This document shows, in pieces, positions 49,923 to 58,799 of a DNA stretch of 64,000 nucleotides. The translations under genes were made by a program, and so were the position numbers. A model generated the notes under the pieces. The model saw only the letters and a list, made by a program, of their open reading frames with translations, made no database searches and was not told the origin of the DNA. Within the stretch, counting starts at the first letter, position 1, and each line of letters begins with the position of its first letter. The stretch lies in the NCBI GenBank assembly GCA_963422745.1, contig OY730477.1:2170001-2234000 (forward strand), written 5' to 3'. The stretch is from G963422745 sp963422745 (lineage in GTDB: Bacteria > Actinomycetota > Acidimicrobiia > Acidimicrobiales > Aldehydirespiratoraceae).

Positions 49923-50688
49923 ACACCCCCCCCCACCCGCTGATGACGAAGTCTGGCCCGTCTACAAAGGAGCATCGTTCAACCTCTGGAATCCCGACAC
50001 CGGGATCTATTACGCCTCCGCAGATCCCATGACGATCACTCAGCACCTCCAGGCGAAGCGCAGACGTCAGCACCGAACCTCGCGCTCGGCGTTCAGCGAA
50101 TTCGACCAAGACTGGATCGACAACCCCGACACGCTCCCCTGCCTGCGGCCGCGGATCGCCTTCCGGGATGTGACGAGGCCGACGGATACGCGCACTGTTA
50201 TCGCCGCGCTCGTGCCCGGTCGAGTCGTACCACAGAACAAGGCCCCCTATCTGCTTCGAATTGAGGGCACCGAACGCGACGAAGCGTTTGTGTTGGGTGT
50301 GCTGTCGTCGATGATCCTCGACTGGTACGCCCGCACGGTCGTTGAACTCAGCCTCAACTTTACGATCCTCGGCAACTTGCCTATCCCAAATGTTGACATC
50401 GACAACGATCCGGTGGCGTGTCGGGTGGTAGAAATCTCCGGTCGCCTCGCCGCGGTGGACAGCCGGTTCACGCAGTGGGCTGACGCGGTTGGCGTCCCCG
50501 TGGGATCAGTCCAAGATGAGGCCGTTAAGCACGATCTGATCGCTGAGCTGGATGCCTGCGTCGCACTCCTGTACGGGCTTGACGAAGACGACCTAGCCGT
50601 CATCTACGACACATTCCACCCAGGCACCGACCACAGCGAACGTCACACTGCCGTGCTCAATCATTTCCGTAACTGGGCAGCCGTATGA
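49919..50688 (+). CDS. Cassette B: repeat of the methylase C-terminal domain
   Basis: The ATG at 49919 overlaps cassette A's stop (ATGA) and is followed by C9 (49926-49934). With nine C the start is out of frame with the domain; ten would put it in frame. The domain is open from an upstream TTG (49891) to TGA 50686. It is nearly identical to A, with clustered changes: VPGRVVPQNKAP for VPARVVPQDTAP, RTVVELSLNFTILGN for RRTVELHLKVTVFGN, and PGTDHSE for KSTDHSE. Expected use: alternative C-terminus by recombination, or a coupled stand-alone subunit. Confidence 0.75.
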
Positions 50689-51450
50689 ACCCCCCCCCCC
50701 GGCTGATGGCGAAGTCTGGCCTGTCTACAAGGGGGCGTCGTTCAATCTCTGGGACCCCGACACCGGGACCTACTACGCCTCCGCCGATCCCATGACGATG
50801 ACCGAGCACCTCCGGGTGAAGCGCAGACGCCAGCACAGCACCGCGCGCTCCCCGTTCAGCGAATTCGATCAAGATTGGATCGACAACCCCGACACACTCT
50901 CCTGCCTGCGACCAAGAATCGCCTTCCGGGATGTGACAAACCCGACCAATACGCGAACTGTTATTGCCGCCCTCGTGCCCGGCCACGTCACGATCCAGCA
51001 TGGCGCGCCCTATCTGCTTCGAATTGAGGGCACCGAACGCGATGAAGCGTTCGTGTTGGGGGTTCTGTCTTCGATGATTCTGGACTGGTACGCCCGCACG
51101 GTCGTCGAACTGCACCTAACCTTCGCAATTCTTGAGAGCCTGCCTATCTTCGATGTTGATATTGACAACGATCCGGTGGCGTGTCGGGTGGTGGAGATCT
51201 CCGGTCGCCTCGCCGCGGTAGACAGCCGGTTCACGCAATGGGCTGACGCGGTTGGCGTGCCCGTGGGATCAGTCCAAGATGAGACCGTTAAACACGACCT
51301 GATCGCTGAGCTGGATGCTTGCGTCGCGCTCCTCTACGGCTCGACGAAGACGACCTCACCGTCATCTACAACACATTCCACGCAGGTACGGACCACAGCG
51401 AACGTCACACCGCAGTGCTCGATCATTTCCGTTACTGGGCGGCTAAATGA
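50685..51450 (+). pseudogene. Cassette C: repeat of the methylase C-terminal domain, frameshifted
   Basis: ATG 50685 overlaps the stop of B. It is followed by C11 (50690-50700); twelve would be in frame. The domain is open from there in the frame of ATG 50792. It then loses one G near 51338 (TACGG for TACGGG), so the last 30 residues are out of frame and translation runs to 51466. Diverged blocks are TMTEHLRVKRRRQHSTARSPF, NPTNTRTVIAALVPGHVTIQHGAP and VELHLTFAILESLPIFD. Two independent one-base defects could be decay, phase states, or homopolymer sequencing errors. Confidence 0.7.
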
Positions 51451-52211
51451 CCCCCCCCCCAGCTGATGGCGAAGTCTGGCCCGTCTACAAGGGAGCGTCG
51501 TTCAACCTCTGGAACCCCGACACCGGGACCTACTACGCCTCCGCCAACCCCAAAACGATCACCAAACACCTACAAACCAAACGCAAACGCCAACACCAAA
51601 CCACAAGTTCGGCATTCAGCGAATTCGACCAAGATTGGATCGACAACCCCGACACACTCCCCTGCCTGAGACCGCGGATCGTCTATCGGAATTTGACAAA
51701 CCCGACCAATACGCGAACTGTTATCGCCGCCCTCGTGCCAGGCCAGGTCACGATCCAGCATGGCGCGCCCTATCTGCTTCGAATTGAGGGCAACGAACGC
51801 GACGAAGCATTCCTGCTGGGGGTTCTGTCGTCGATGATTCTGGACTGGTACGCCCGTAGGGTCGTCGAAATCAACCTCGTTGTCACAATTCTTGAGAGCC
51901 TGCCTATCCCTGATGTCGACATCGACAACGATCCCGTGGCGTGTCGGGTAGTAGAAATCTCCGGTCGCCTTGCCGCGGTAGATGGCCGGTTTACGCAGTG
52001 GGCTGACGCGGTTGGCGTGCCCGTGGGATCAGTCCAAGATGAGACCGTTAAACACGACCTGATCTGTGAGTTGGATGCTTGCGTCGCACTCCTCTATGGG
52101 CTCGACGAAGACGACCTAGCCGTCATCTACGACACATTCCACTCAGGTACGGACCACAGCGAACGTCACACCGCAGTGGTTGATCATTTCCGTTACTGGG
52201 CGGCCGTATGA
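51447..52211 (+). CDS. Cassette D: intact in-frame repeat of the methylase C-terminal domain
   Basis: 254 residues. ATG 51447 is followed by C10 (51451-51460) and here the start is in frame, giving MTPPPADGEVWPVYKGASF. The domain is complete to HFRYWAAV. It is the most distinct copy: TITKHLQTKRKRQHQTTSS, RNLTNPTNTRTV, VPGQVTIQHGAP and RRVVEINLVVTILESLPIPD. If translated alone it would be a free C-terminal domain; otherwise it is a donor for recombination into A. Its TGA overlaps the ATG of stub E. Confidence 0.82.
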   Translation: MTPPPADGEVWPVYKGASFNLWNPDTGTYYASANPKTITKHLQTKRKRQHQTTSSAFSEFDQDWIDNPDTLPCLRPRIVYRNLTNPTNTRTVIAALVPGQVTIQHGAPYLLRIEGNERDEAFLLGVLSSMILDWYARRVVEINLVVTILESLPIPDVDIDNDPVACRVVEISGRLAAVDGRFTQWADAVGVPVGSVQDETVKHDLICELDACVALLYGLDEDDLAVIYDTFHSGTDHSERHTAVVDHFRYWAAV

Positions 52212-52292
52212 CCCGGCTGATGGCGAAGTCTGGCCCGTCTACAAGGGAGCGTCGTTCAACCTCTGGAACCCCGACATCGGGATCTATTGGGT
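52208..52292 (+). pseudogene. Cassette E: 5' stub of a fifth copy
   Basis: ATG 52208 overlaps the stop of D (ATGA). It is followed by only three C, then the same GGCTGATGGCGAAGTCTGG and the codons for WPVYKGASFNLWNPD. The copy breaks off at about 52290, right at the 3' end of the convergent AlbA_2 gene (52297). Confidence 0.85.
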
Positions 52293-52296
52293 TGAC

Positions 52297-53985
52297 TCAG
52301 GCGGAACCGCCATCGGGGTGGGGCGGGGACAAAGCCGGTCGTAGGTATCGTGAAGCCCGTTTCTTTCCTACCATCTGCAGCTTGTTTTCGTCTCGCAGGC
52401 GCCGCAGGAGGCGACTCGCCCGAGCGGAGTCAATCCGACAGAGTCCAGCAGCTTCAGCGCGGGTGATGGAACCGTGCCGCTCGACAAACGTCAGCACCAT
52501 CTGCTCCTGCTGGATGTCGTCGAATTCCCGAACCCGCACATACTGAGCTGATTGTCCCAATCGTCTGTAAAGAGCGGCCGACATGTGGTAGGTCCGGCCC
52601 TTGCGGTCGCCGCGAGCCTCCACCAAACCGCTGTCAGCTAGACGGTTGAGCACTGCGCGTGCCTCGTTTGGATCGACCTGAAACAGCTCAGCGGCCCGAC
52701 TCGTCGTAATGAGACGGTTCAGTCGTATCTCGTGCAGTGTGAGCAGATCCTGCAGAGACAACACTTCGCCCCGAGTGCCTGCCTCTGCGACGAAACCCGC
52801 CAGATCCTTGTCTGCCAGACCGGCGTAAACGCGTGCCACGACCGAAGTCGGTGTGCTCCGCTCGTAACTGGGTGCGGGTCTACCCAGTTTGAGTTGGGCG
52901 ACAAACGCCCGATTGACACCCCGACCGGTTCGGTCTACAACCCCGGCGCGCTTGAAAGCGTCGGCCAACGCGGGATTACGCGGCCGCGGAGGCGAAGTCA
53001 GCAGGTTCGCCATAGTAACTCCTTCGGGGAACCCGCCAGGGTTGGACACAACTAGTGCTTCTTCGGTTATTTCGACAACGGTCGCTCCGAGAGCCGTGTA
53101 GTCGCGGTGAACCAGAGCGTTGGCGATCAACTCACGAAGGGTCGTATCAGCAAAGCGGGGGAGGGGGATACGCAACAACCCGACATCGATCTCCTCTTCG
53201 GGATTGCGTGCATGAACCCGGTCTACGATTTCGGTCATCGCACGCAGGAGAGGGACCGGTCCGCTGCTCCGGGCACGGACATCTAGTCCGGAAAGCTCCT
53301 GAAATCCGATCTCAAGAGCAGGCAGGTGATCGTTGATCGACTTACGGCTTCCGAACAGGAGCAAGGCACCTACGGTCAGGTGACCGTCCATTCCGAGAAA
53401 GCCCAACGCCATGAGCAGTTCCTTGTTGGACAGATTGAGAATCGTCTCGTCTCCTCCACCGCGGGCGAGATCACGAAATCGTTTGAGCTCAACCTGCGAA
53501 AGATCGTCGATCGTGAGCGCGGGTATAGCTACTCTCGTGTAATCCTGGGCTCCGATGCTGCCAGCGCGGGATACGACTTCGTGCGGACGCATAGGGAGGC
53601 ACTGCGGTTGGCCGTGTATGTCAATGCTGCGTCGCAGGTACCGACCGTTGATGGTTGCTACCACACGATCGGTGACGGGGACGACAATAACAACGACCTC
53701 GCAACCATCAATTTCGATGATCGTACAGTCAACAAGAACAGCGGGGTCCGTTCTGTTGGCTACCAACGCCTTCACACGACGTGGGTCGGTCTCGTGGTCG
53801 TGGCGTGGCGCAGCACCTTCAACAGCTCCGTTGTCGTCAACACCAATGAGAAGCGTTCCCCCTCTACCGTTGGCCAGGCAGACCACTGCCTCCACCAGCT
53901 TGGAGTCGTCAATCGATCCGGCCTTGAACTCAACGGTGAAGGTCTCACCGCCAGCTAGGAGATCCCTGAGCGCACGAACGTCCAC
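52297..53985 (-). CDS. AlbA_2/Schlafen-type regulator with ATPase_c_4 and winged-helix domains
   Basis: About 562 residues from GTG 53985 (the frame extends to 54072 but that part is the operator). N-terminal AlbA_2 domain: GGETFTVEFKAGSIDD, VEAVVCLANGRGGTLLIGVDDNG. Middle: DYTRVAIPALTIDDLS. ATPase-like domain: LRELIANALVHRDY, VVSNPGGFPEGVT, RNPALADAFKRAGVVDRTGRG. The C-terminal winged helices include SITRAEAAGLCRIDSARASRLL. The family is widespread and poorly understood, often described as putative ATP-dependent DNA-binding regulators. It converges on the methylase cassettes. A decayed relative is at 5238-5900. Confidence 0.85.
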   Translation of the reverse strand: MDVRALRDLLAGGETFTVEFKAGSIDDSKLVEAVVCLANGRGGTLLIGVDDNGAVEGAAPRHDHETDPRRVKALVANRTDPAVLVDCTIIEIDGCEVVVIVVPVTDRVVATINGRYLRRSIDIHGQPQCLPMRPHEVVSRAGSIGAQDYTRVAIPALTIDDLSQVELKRFRDLARGGGDETILNLSNKELLMALGFLGMDGHLTVGALLLFGSRKSINDHLPALEIGFQELSGLDVRARSSGPVPLLRAMTEIVDRVHARNPEEEIDVGLLRIPLPRFADTTLRELIANALVHRDYTALGATVVEITEEALVVSNPGGFPEGVTMANLLTSPPRPRNPALADAFKRAGVVDRTGRGVNRAFVAQLKLGRPAPSYERSTPTSVVARVYAGLADKDLAGFVAEAGTRGEVLSLQDLLTLHEIRLNRLITTSRAAELFQVDPNEARAVLNRLADSGLVEARGDRKGRTYHMSAALYRRLGQSAQYVRVREFDDIQQEQMVLTFVERHGSITRAEAAGLCRIDSARASRLLRRLRDENKLQMVGKKRASRYLRPALSPPHPDGGSA

Positions 53986-53999
53986 GCCCAGACTATACG

Positions 54000-54047
54000 C
54001 AAAGTTTTGCGCTTTTCTAGGACTTTGCGCGTAGACGCAAAACTTTG
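54000..54047. promoter_or_regulatory. 12-bp inverted repeat operator at the AlbA_2 promoter
   Basis: CAAAGTTTTGCG (54000-54011) and its exact complement CGCAAAACTTTG (54036-54047) flank a 24-bp spacer. The spacer contains a further half-site, CTTTGCGCG. It ends 15 bp before the chosen GTG start. The arrangement is typical of autoregulation by the downstream DNA-binding protein. Confidence 0.65.
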
Positions 54048-54365
54048 GGTATCGGTGTATACATTTGCCCACCAGCTATGTTGGCTGCCGCAACTCAGCT
54101 GCCGTGCTGGCCGCCCAACCTCTCCTGTCAGCCCTATGAACCGCCCGAGCCCCTGCCCGAGATCACGGCCGAAGACGTGAACCTGATCTGCTGGCTGGCG
54201 CTGCAACCCGCCGAAACCCACTCAGCCAGTGAAAACTCACACGGTCAGTGAAAACCGAGTCCGAACCTACAAGAGCAACCGTTGCACCTAGTTGCTGCGC
54301 TTCTCGTAAGGTTGCTGCGCTTCTCGTACGACCGAACCTTAACTTCCTTGCAATCAACTGACCAG
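54048..54365. other. Intergenic region with a short duplication
   Basis: A 68-codon frame (54045-54251) has no recognised homologue. GTTGCTGCGCTTCTCGTA occurs twice in tandem (from 54291 and 54313). GTGAAAACTCACACGGTCAGTGAAAACC near 54230 (two stretches) is another small duplication. Confidence 0.5.
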
Positions 54366-54794
54366 ATGAGACGGCTACTGATTCTTGATTACGACGGGGT
54401 TTGCCTCAGTTACGCCCATCCGGCTCCCCCGACGATTGACCCCGCGGTCTCAGAGGTGATCCGTGACGCCCAACAAGCCGGGATAACGGTGGCGGTGTTG
54501 AGCAACGAACTCGACGATCACACAATTGAGAACACACCGATGCTCAGATCCGTAGACCATGTTGTGGTCTGCTCGGCGGGGATACAAAAACCGGATCGAC
54601 GCGCATTTCAGCGGGTGATGCTGCTCACAGGTATTGAAGCATCCAACACCGTCGTGGTCGACGACTCACGTGACAACATCCGTGGTGCCGCTGCCGCCGG
54701 AGCCGTCGCCGTGCACTTCGATGCAATGAACAGGCATCGGTCGTGGACGGCTGTCCGCAGCGAGCTGGGACCGCTCCGGCCGAGGCCGAGGTGA
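54366..54794 (+). CDS. HAD-superfamily hydrolase
   Basis: 142 residues from ATG 54366; an upstream frame start at 54282 lies in repeats. All four HAD motifs are visible: LILDYDGV (nucleophile Asp), TVAVLSNEL (motif II Ser), GIQKPDRRAF (Lys) and TVVVDDSRDNIRGAAAAG (acidic motif). No clear cap domain, so a small phosphatase or phosphatase-like protein. The partner is unknown. Confidence 0.82.
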   Translation: MRRLLILDYDGVCLSYAHPAPPTIDPAVSEVIRDAQQAGITVAVLSNELDDHTIENTPMLRSVDHVVVCSAGIQKPDRRAFQRVMLLTGIEASNTVVVDDSRDNIRGAAAAGAVAVHFDAMNRHRSWTAVRSELGPLRPRPR

Positions 54795-54897
54795 CCGTCA
54801 GGGCTCAATCACGCCCGCCAGGGTCCACAGATCAAAGGTTGCGAACGTCTTGGCGGTCGATCGGGGTCGGCGGTTCGGTCGTCGACCCAGCTCGTGT

Positions 54898-55938
54898 TCA
54901 CCGGTCACTGCCTTCGGCGAGCTGCGCAGCGATCTGGATTATCTGATCCTCTTGTCCGCCGACCAGTTCGCGCCGCCCGCACTCCAGCAAAATGTCTGCG
55001 CCTGTTACCCCGTAGCGATCCGCCGCCCGGTACGCGTGCTTCAAGAAGCTGGAATACACACCGGCGTAACCCATCACCAACGAGAGCCTGTCGAGCACGC
55101 ACTCGTCGTCCATCACCGGGCGCACCACGTCCTCAGCGACGTCAATCATCTTCAAAGTGTCCAGCCCGGTCCGGATTCCGAGTCGATCGGTCACCGCGGC
55201 GAGCGCTTCGCAGCTCGTGTTGCCCGCCCCTGCCCCGAAACGCCGCGTTGATCCGTCCACCTGCACCGCACCCGCACCGATCGCAGCCATCGTGTTCGCC
55301 AGCGACAGCGACAGGTTCTCATGGCCGTGGAAACCAACCTGGGCGTCACCGCCGAGTTCGGCCACCACCGCCGACACACGGTCGCTGACGTCGTCAAGGA
55401 TCATCGCCCCGGCCGAATCAACGACATAAACACAACTACAGCCAGCGTCGGCCATGATACGTGCCTGAGCGGCGAGCGTCTCGGGCGTCTGCGTGTGCGC
55501 CATCATCAAAAAACCGACCGTCTCAAGCCCGACATCGCATGCCAGCCCAAAATGCTGCACGGAGATGTCGGCTTCGGTGCAGTGCGTCGCAATGCGCACG
55601 ATCGACACTCCGAGATCGGCGATCGCCCGGATGTCGTCCTTGGTGCCCACACCGGGCAGCATCAGCGCGGCGATCTTCGCTCGGGTGGCGGTGTCGACCG
55701 CAGCCTTCAGCAGCACCCGCTCGTCAACAAGTGAATGCCCGTAGTTGTAAGAGGAACCGCCGAGCCCGTCACCGTGAGTGACCTCCAAGACAGGCATACC
55801 AGCGGCGTCAAGGCCAGCCACGACGGAACGGACATGGTCTTGCGTGAACTGATGTCGCTTGGCGTGGGAGCCGTCACGAAGGCTGGTGTCGGTTACACGA
55901 ACGTCGAGATCGGGTGAAAAAGTACGGGGAACGATCAT
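54898..55938 (-). CDS. dmpG: 4-hydroxy-2-oxovalerate aldolase
   Basis: 346 residues. DmpG/MhpE family: VRVTDTSLRDGSHAKRHQF at the N-terminus (metal Asp and catalytic Arg), VLEVTHGDGLGGSSYNYG, YVVDSAGAM, and GFHGHENLSLSLANTMAAIGAGAVQVDGS in two stretches with metal His residues. It cleaves 4-hydroxy-2-oxovalerate (or the oxohexanoate) to pyruvate and an aldehyde that is passed to the acylating dehydrogenase encoded upstream. It is the last gene of the leftward aromatic operon. Symbol is by family. Confidence 0.92.
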   Translation of the reverse strand: MIVPRTFSPDLDVRVTDTSLRDGSHAKRHQFTQDHVRSVVAGLDAAGMPVLEVTHGDGLGGSSYNYGHSLVDERVLLKAAVDTATRAKIAALMLPGVGTKDDIRAIADLGVSIVRIATHCTEADISVQHFGLACDVGLETVGFLMMAHTQTPETLAAQARIMADAGCSCVYVVDSAGAMILDDVSDRVSAVVAELGGDAQVGFHGHENLSLSLANTMAAIGAGAVQVDGSTRRFGAGAGNTSCEALAAVTDRLGIRTGLDTLKMIDVAEDVVRPVMDDECVLDRLSLVMGYAGVYSSFLKHAYRAADRYGVTGADILLECGRRELVGGQEDQIIQIAAQLAEGSDR

Positions 55939-56015
55939 GTCGAAACCAGACTTGCTAGCAGCGGTCCCACGCCGCTGGCGGGCGAAAAAGTACGGGGAAC
56001 GATCATGTCGAAACC
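55916..56015 (-). repeat. Duplicated gene junction with a 23-codon coupling frame
   Basis: A 32-bp segment is present at 55916-55947 and 55984-56015, 68 bp apart. The right copy has the ancestral ATGA overlap of the dehydrogenase stop (56003-56005) with an ATG (56006). From that ATG a 23-codon frame (MIVPRTFSPASGVG and on) ends in a TGA at 55935-55937 that overlaps the real aldolase ATG at 55938. Translational coupling is therefore kept across the duplication. Confidence 0.85.
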
Positions 56016-56914
56016 TCTTCCGCTGCGGTTTCGGAGATTCCAGCGGCGATGCCTTCTCCGACCCTGGTAGCCGCCGCGGTCATGATGTCAAGATTCCCTG
56101 AGTAGGCAGGCAGGTAATCACCGGCCCCTTCAACCTCAACGAAGATCGCTACCCGACCCCTGCCGTCGTCGTGAAAACCGAGATCGAATTGCGGCTCGGC
56201 GGTGAGCCGGTAGCCGGGAACGTAGCCCTGGACCTCAGCGACGACCCGGTGGATCGAAGCGGCTATCTCGTCGGTGTCCCCATCCGCGGGCAGCGAACAG
56301 TAGATCGTGTCGCGCATGATCAGCGGCGGCTCGGCCGGGTTCAAGATGATGACGGCCTTGCCTCGCGCCGCGCCGCCGAGAACCTCAACTGCGTGAGCGG
56401 TGGTACGCGTGAACTCGTCTATGTTTTGCCGGGTTCCGGGCCCGGCCGAGCGCGAAGCGACAGTAGCGACGATCTCGGCGTAGTCGACACCAACGACCCG
56501 CGACACGGCGTACACCATCGGGATCGTGGCCTGCCCACCACAGGTCACCATGTTGATGTTCGGCGCGCAAGTGTGTTCTGCGAGGTTGACAGGCGGAACG
56601 ACGTAGGGACCGTGCGCCGCGGGTGTCAGGTCCACGGCCCGGATACCTGCTTCGATGTAGCGCGCGGCGTTGCGGGCATGAATGTGTGCTGTGGTGGCCT
56701 CGAACACGATGTCGGGCAGGTCGTTTTGGGCCAGCAGCCAGTCGACACCGTGAGGTGATGGTTCCAGACCGGACTCCGCCGCCAGACGCAGACCCTCAGA
56801 ATCGGGGTCGATGCCGACCATCCAGCGGGGTTCGATGAGCTCGGATCGCAGCAGTTTGTACATCAGATCCGTGCCGATGTTGCCGGAGCCGACGATGGCG
56901 GCGCTTACGGTCAT
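56003..56914 (-). CDS. dmpF: Acetaldehyde dehydrogenase (acylating)
   Basis: 303 residues. NAD motif VSAAIVGSGNIGTDLMYKLL, ATTAHIHARNAARY, the catalytic Cys in NMVTCGGQATIPMVYAV, RSAGPGTRQNIDEFT and KAVIILNPAEPPLIMRDT. These are exact hallmarks of the BphJ/DmpF family. It oxidises acetaldehyde or propanal to the CoA thioester, channelled from the aldolase. Confidence 0.93.
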   Translation of the reverse strand: MTVSAAIVGSGNIGTDLMYKLLRSELIEPRWMVGIDPDSEGLRLAAESGLEPSPHGVDWLLAQNDLPDIVFEATTAHIHARNAARYIEAGIRAVDLTPAAHGPYVVPPVNLAEHTCAPNINMVTCGGQATIPMVYAVSRVVGVDYAEIVATVASRSAGPGTRQNIDEFTRTTAHAVEVLGGAARGKAVIILNPAEPPLIMRDTIYCSLPADGDTDEIAASIHRVVAEVQGYVPGYRLTAEPQFDLGFHDDGRGRVAIFVEVEGAGDYLPAYSGNLDIMTAAATRVGEGIAAGISETAAEEVST

Positions 56915-56962
56915 GTTGAATCGGGTCTCCTCAACGCAGTGACCTTTCGGGGTTCGGGCCGG

Positions 56963-57778
56963 TCAATTCTGCGCCGACCCACGGTCCGCTGCGGCGATTG
57001 AGGTCCTGACGGTGCCGAGATCGCCGAAGCGCGCCTCGACGGAGTCGCCGACTCTGATGGGTTGCATCGGGCCGAGCGCTCCTGTCATGACCACATCGCC
57101 AGCCCGCAGCGGGGTGCCGCGTCGCGACATCGTGTCGGCCAGCCAACGCGCCGCGTTCAAAGGATGACCCAGACATGCCGACCCGACGCCTGTGGAAACT
57201 TCCGTGCCGTTGACCGACATCGACATCTCGACGGTCGCCAAATCGACCCGATCGAGTTGCACCGGGCGACCACTGAGTACATACAGCCCGCAGCTCGCGT
57301 TGTCTGCGACGGTGTCTACGATCGTGATGTCCCAGCTGGCGATCCGGCTGTCCACCACCTCAATGGACGCCAAAGCGTAAGCCGTTGCTGCGATGACGTC
57401 GTTGAAGCTGTGCTCGCCGCGGTCAAGGTCGTGCTCCAAGACCAGCGCGACCTCGGCTTCGGCCCGCGGCTGCATTAATCGACCCGAGGGCAAGGCGACC
57501 CCGTCGCCGTATTCCATGTCGACGAACAACGTGCCGAAGTCGGGTTGGGTGACGCCGATCTGTGCCATCACCGCGGGCGAGGTGACCCCGATCTTGCGTC
57601 CCGTGATCCGGCGGCCAGCCACAACGTCGATATCGGTATTGGTTTGCTGGATTGCGTAGCCGACGTCTATGTCGGTGGAGGTACCGACCAGGTTACGAAT
57701 CGGCGGGCAGGCGATGCGCTTGTCGGCCGCCGTACGTAGGGCTGCTGCTGCGGTTTGAATACGGCTGGAGTCGCTCAT
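56963..57778 (-). CDS. dmpE: 2-hydroxypenta-2,4-dienoate (2-keto-4-pentenoate) hydratase
   Basis: 271 residues of the MhpD/DmpE family: GYAIQQTNTDIDVVAGRRITGRKIG in two stretches, PDFGTLFVDMEYGDG, RAEAEVALVLEHDLD (metal Glu residues), ASIEVVDSRIASW and NASCGLYVLSG. It hydrates the dienoate to 4-hydroxy-2-oxovalerate. It overlaps the tautomerase stop by 4 bp. A GlxH-like decarboxylase relative is two genes upstream; this one is placed as hydratase by its position next to dmpFG. Confidence 0.87.
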   Translation of the reverse strand: MSDSSRIQTAAAALRTAADKRIACPPIRNLVGTSTDIDVGYAIQQTNTDIDVVAGRRITGRKIGVTSPAVMAQIGVTQPDFGTLFVDMEYGDGVALPSGRLMQPRAEAEVALVLEHDLDRGEHSFNDVIAATAYALASIEVVDSRIASWDITIVDTVADNASCGLYVLSGRPVQLDRVDLATVEMSMSVNGTEVSTGVGSACLGHPLNAARWLADTMSRRGTPLRAGDVVMTGALGPMQPIRVGDSVEARFGDLGTVRTSIAAADRGSAQN

Positions 57779-58017
57779 CGCTGCGGCGCGTCGTCGTGCG
57801 TTGTGCCCGACGCCTCGTTGGCGGTGCGTGCCTGCTTATCGGCGAGAAGTTCGCCACCTGACATGAACTCCGTTGATGACATTTCCGTGATCCACACGCG
57901 CACAGACTCGCGTGGGGCACCGACATGTTGGGTGACCGCGGAGGTGATCGCTTCCATCAGGGCCTTTTTCTGCTCAGGCGTTCGGCCCGACGCCATGTGG
58001 ACGTTGACGAGTGGCAT
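57775..58017 (-). CDS. dmpI: 4-oxalocrotonate tautomerase family protein
   Basis: 80 residues starting MPLVNVHMASGRTPEQKK, so Pro2 becomes the catalytic N-terminal proline. PRESVRVWITEM is the conserved C-terminal part, followed by a tail of about 20 polar residues. The start at 58017 overlaps the decarboxylase stop (TGATG). A longer frame to 58185 lies within the decarboxylase gene and is not used. It isomerises 2-hydroxymuconate in this pathway. Confidence 0.87.
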   Translation of the reverse strand: MPLVNVHMASGRTPEQKKALMEAITSAVTQHVGAPRESVRVWITEMSSTEFMSGGELLADKQARTANEASGTTHDDAPQR

Positions 58018-58799
58018 CACTTCACCCCTGTCATCGACACGCTCGCCAAATGTGAGTAACGCGCCGTGGCCCGAGTTCCCGCCGCGATAGCGCTCGCATC
58101 GGTCAGTGCACCCGCCAAGATGATCCAGCCAGCTGCGAGTTTGGTGCCGTTGCGACCCAGGTGGTTGGCGAGCATCGCAACGCACCGAGCCGGGTCGCCC
58201 AGCAGCGCCGCTCCGGTAGCGGTAGCGGCGATGTCTCCGCCGACTTCAAACACGCAGCCAAGCGTCGACAGATCAACCTCGCCGGGCGCAACCCCTGATG
58301 CACCCACCGCCACACGTGCGGCCGAGGTGTTGTCGGCGATCACATCGGGCAGCGTGAACGAAAACGCCTCAAAGCGTGAGTCGATCACCTCGATGCCGCC
58401 GACGATCTCGCCGGTCGCGTCCAAAACGTCACCTGCCTCAACACCGGGCCCCGAGAGGTCCTCAGCGAGCCGGAATACGATTTCGGGTTCGGCCCGGGGG
58501 TGGATCAACTCGCCGGTCGCGACGCTTGCGTCGGCGGGCAGCACCGAAGATGCCAGCACCCAGCCATAAACCGGCTCATCGACGCCCATCTGTTTTTGCT
58601 TCGCGACCGACGTCAAGCCGAGCTTCGCCCCGGCAATCGAATCGCCACGCCCGAGGTGTCGCTGCAGTAACGCCGCCTGGATGGCGTAGGCGTCGTCAAT
58701 GTCAAGAGTGCCAGTGGTTTTGGTGATCGCGGGAACTTCCCGCCGGTCGTCGGTCGCGACGAGCAGGTAGTCGGCCCAACGGTCAATGTCCACCGTCAT
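58017..58799 (-). CDS. dmpH: 4-oxalocrotonate decarboxylase
   Basis: 260 residues, same superfamily as the hydratase: YAIQAALLQRHLGRGDSIAGAKLGLTS in two stretches, KQKQMGVDEPVYGWVLAS, HPRAEPEIVFRLAEDL, GGIEVIDSRFEAFSF and DNTSAARVAVG. KxxQMGVDEP and the YGxL region fit the decarboxylase branch (DmpH/XylI/NahK). It forms a complex with the hydratase in known pathways. ATG at 58799 overlaps the Rieske gene stop. Confidence 0.85.
   Translation of the reverse strand: MTVDIDRWADYLLVATDDRREVPAITKTTGTLDIDDAYAIQAALLQRHLGRGDSIAGAKLGLTSVAKQKQMGVDEPVYGWVLASSVLPADASVATGELIHPRAEPEIVFRLAEDLSGPGVEAGDVLDATGEIVGGIEVIDSRFEAFSFTLPDVIADNTSAARVAVGASGVAPGEVDLSTLGCVFEVGGDIAATATGAALLGDPARCVAMLANHLGRNGTKLAAGWIILAGALTDASAIAAGTRATARYSHLASVSMTGVK

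Noticed and set aside
54045..54251. 68-codon frame opposite the AlbA_2 promoter
   Set aside because: Overlaps the operator, has no homology that I recognise, and has unusual Pro/Cys content.
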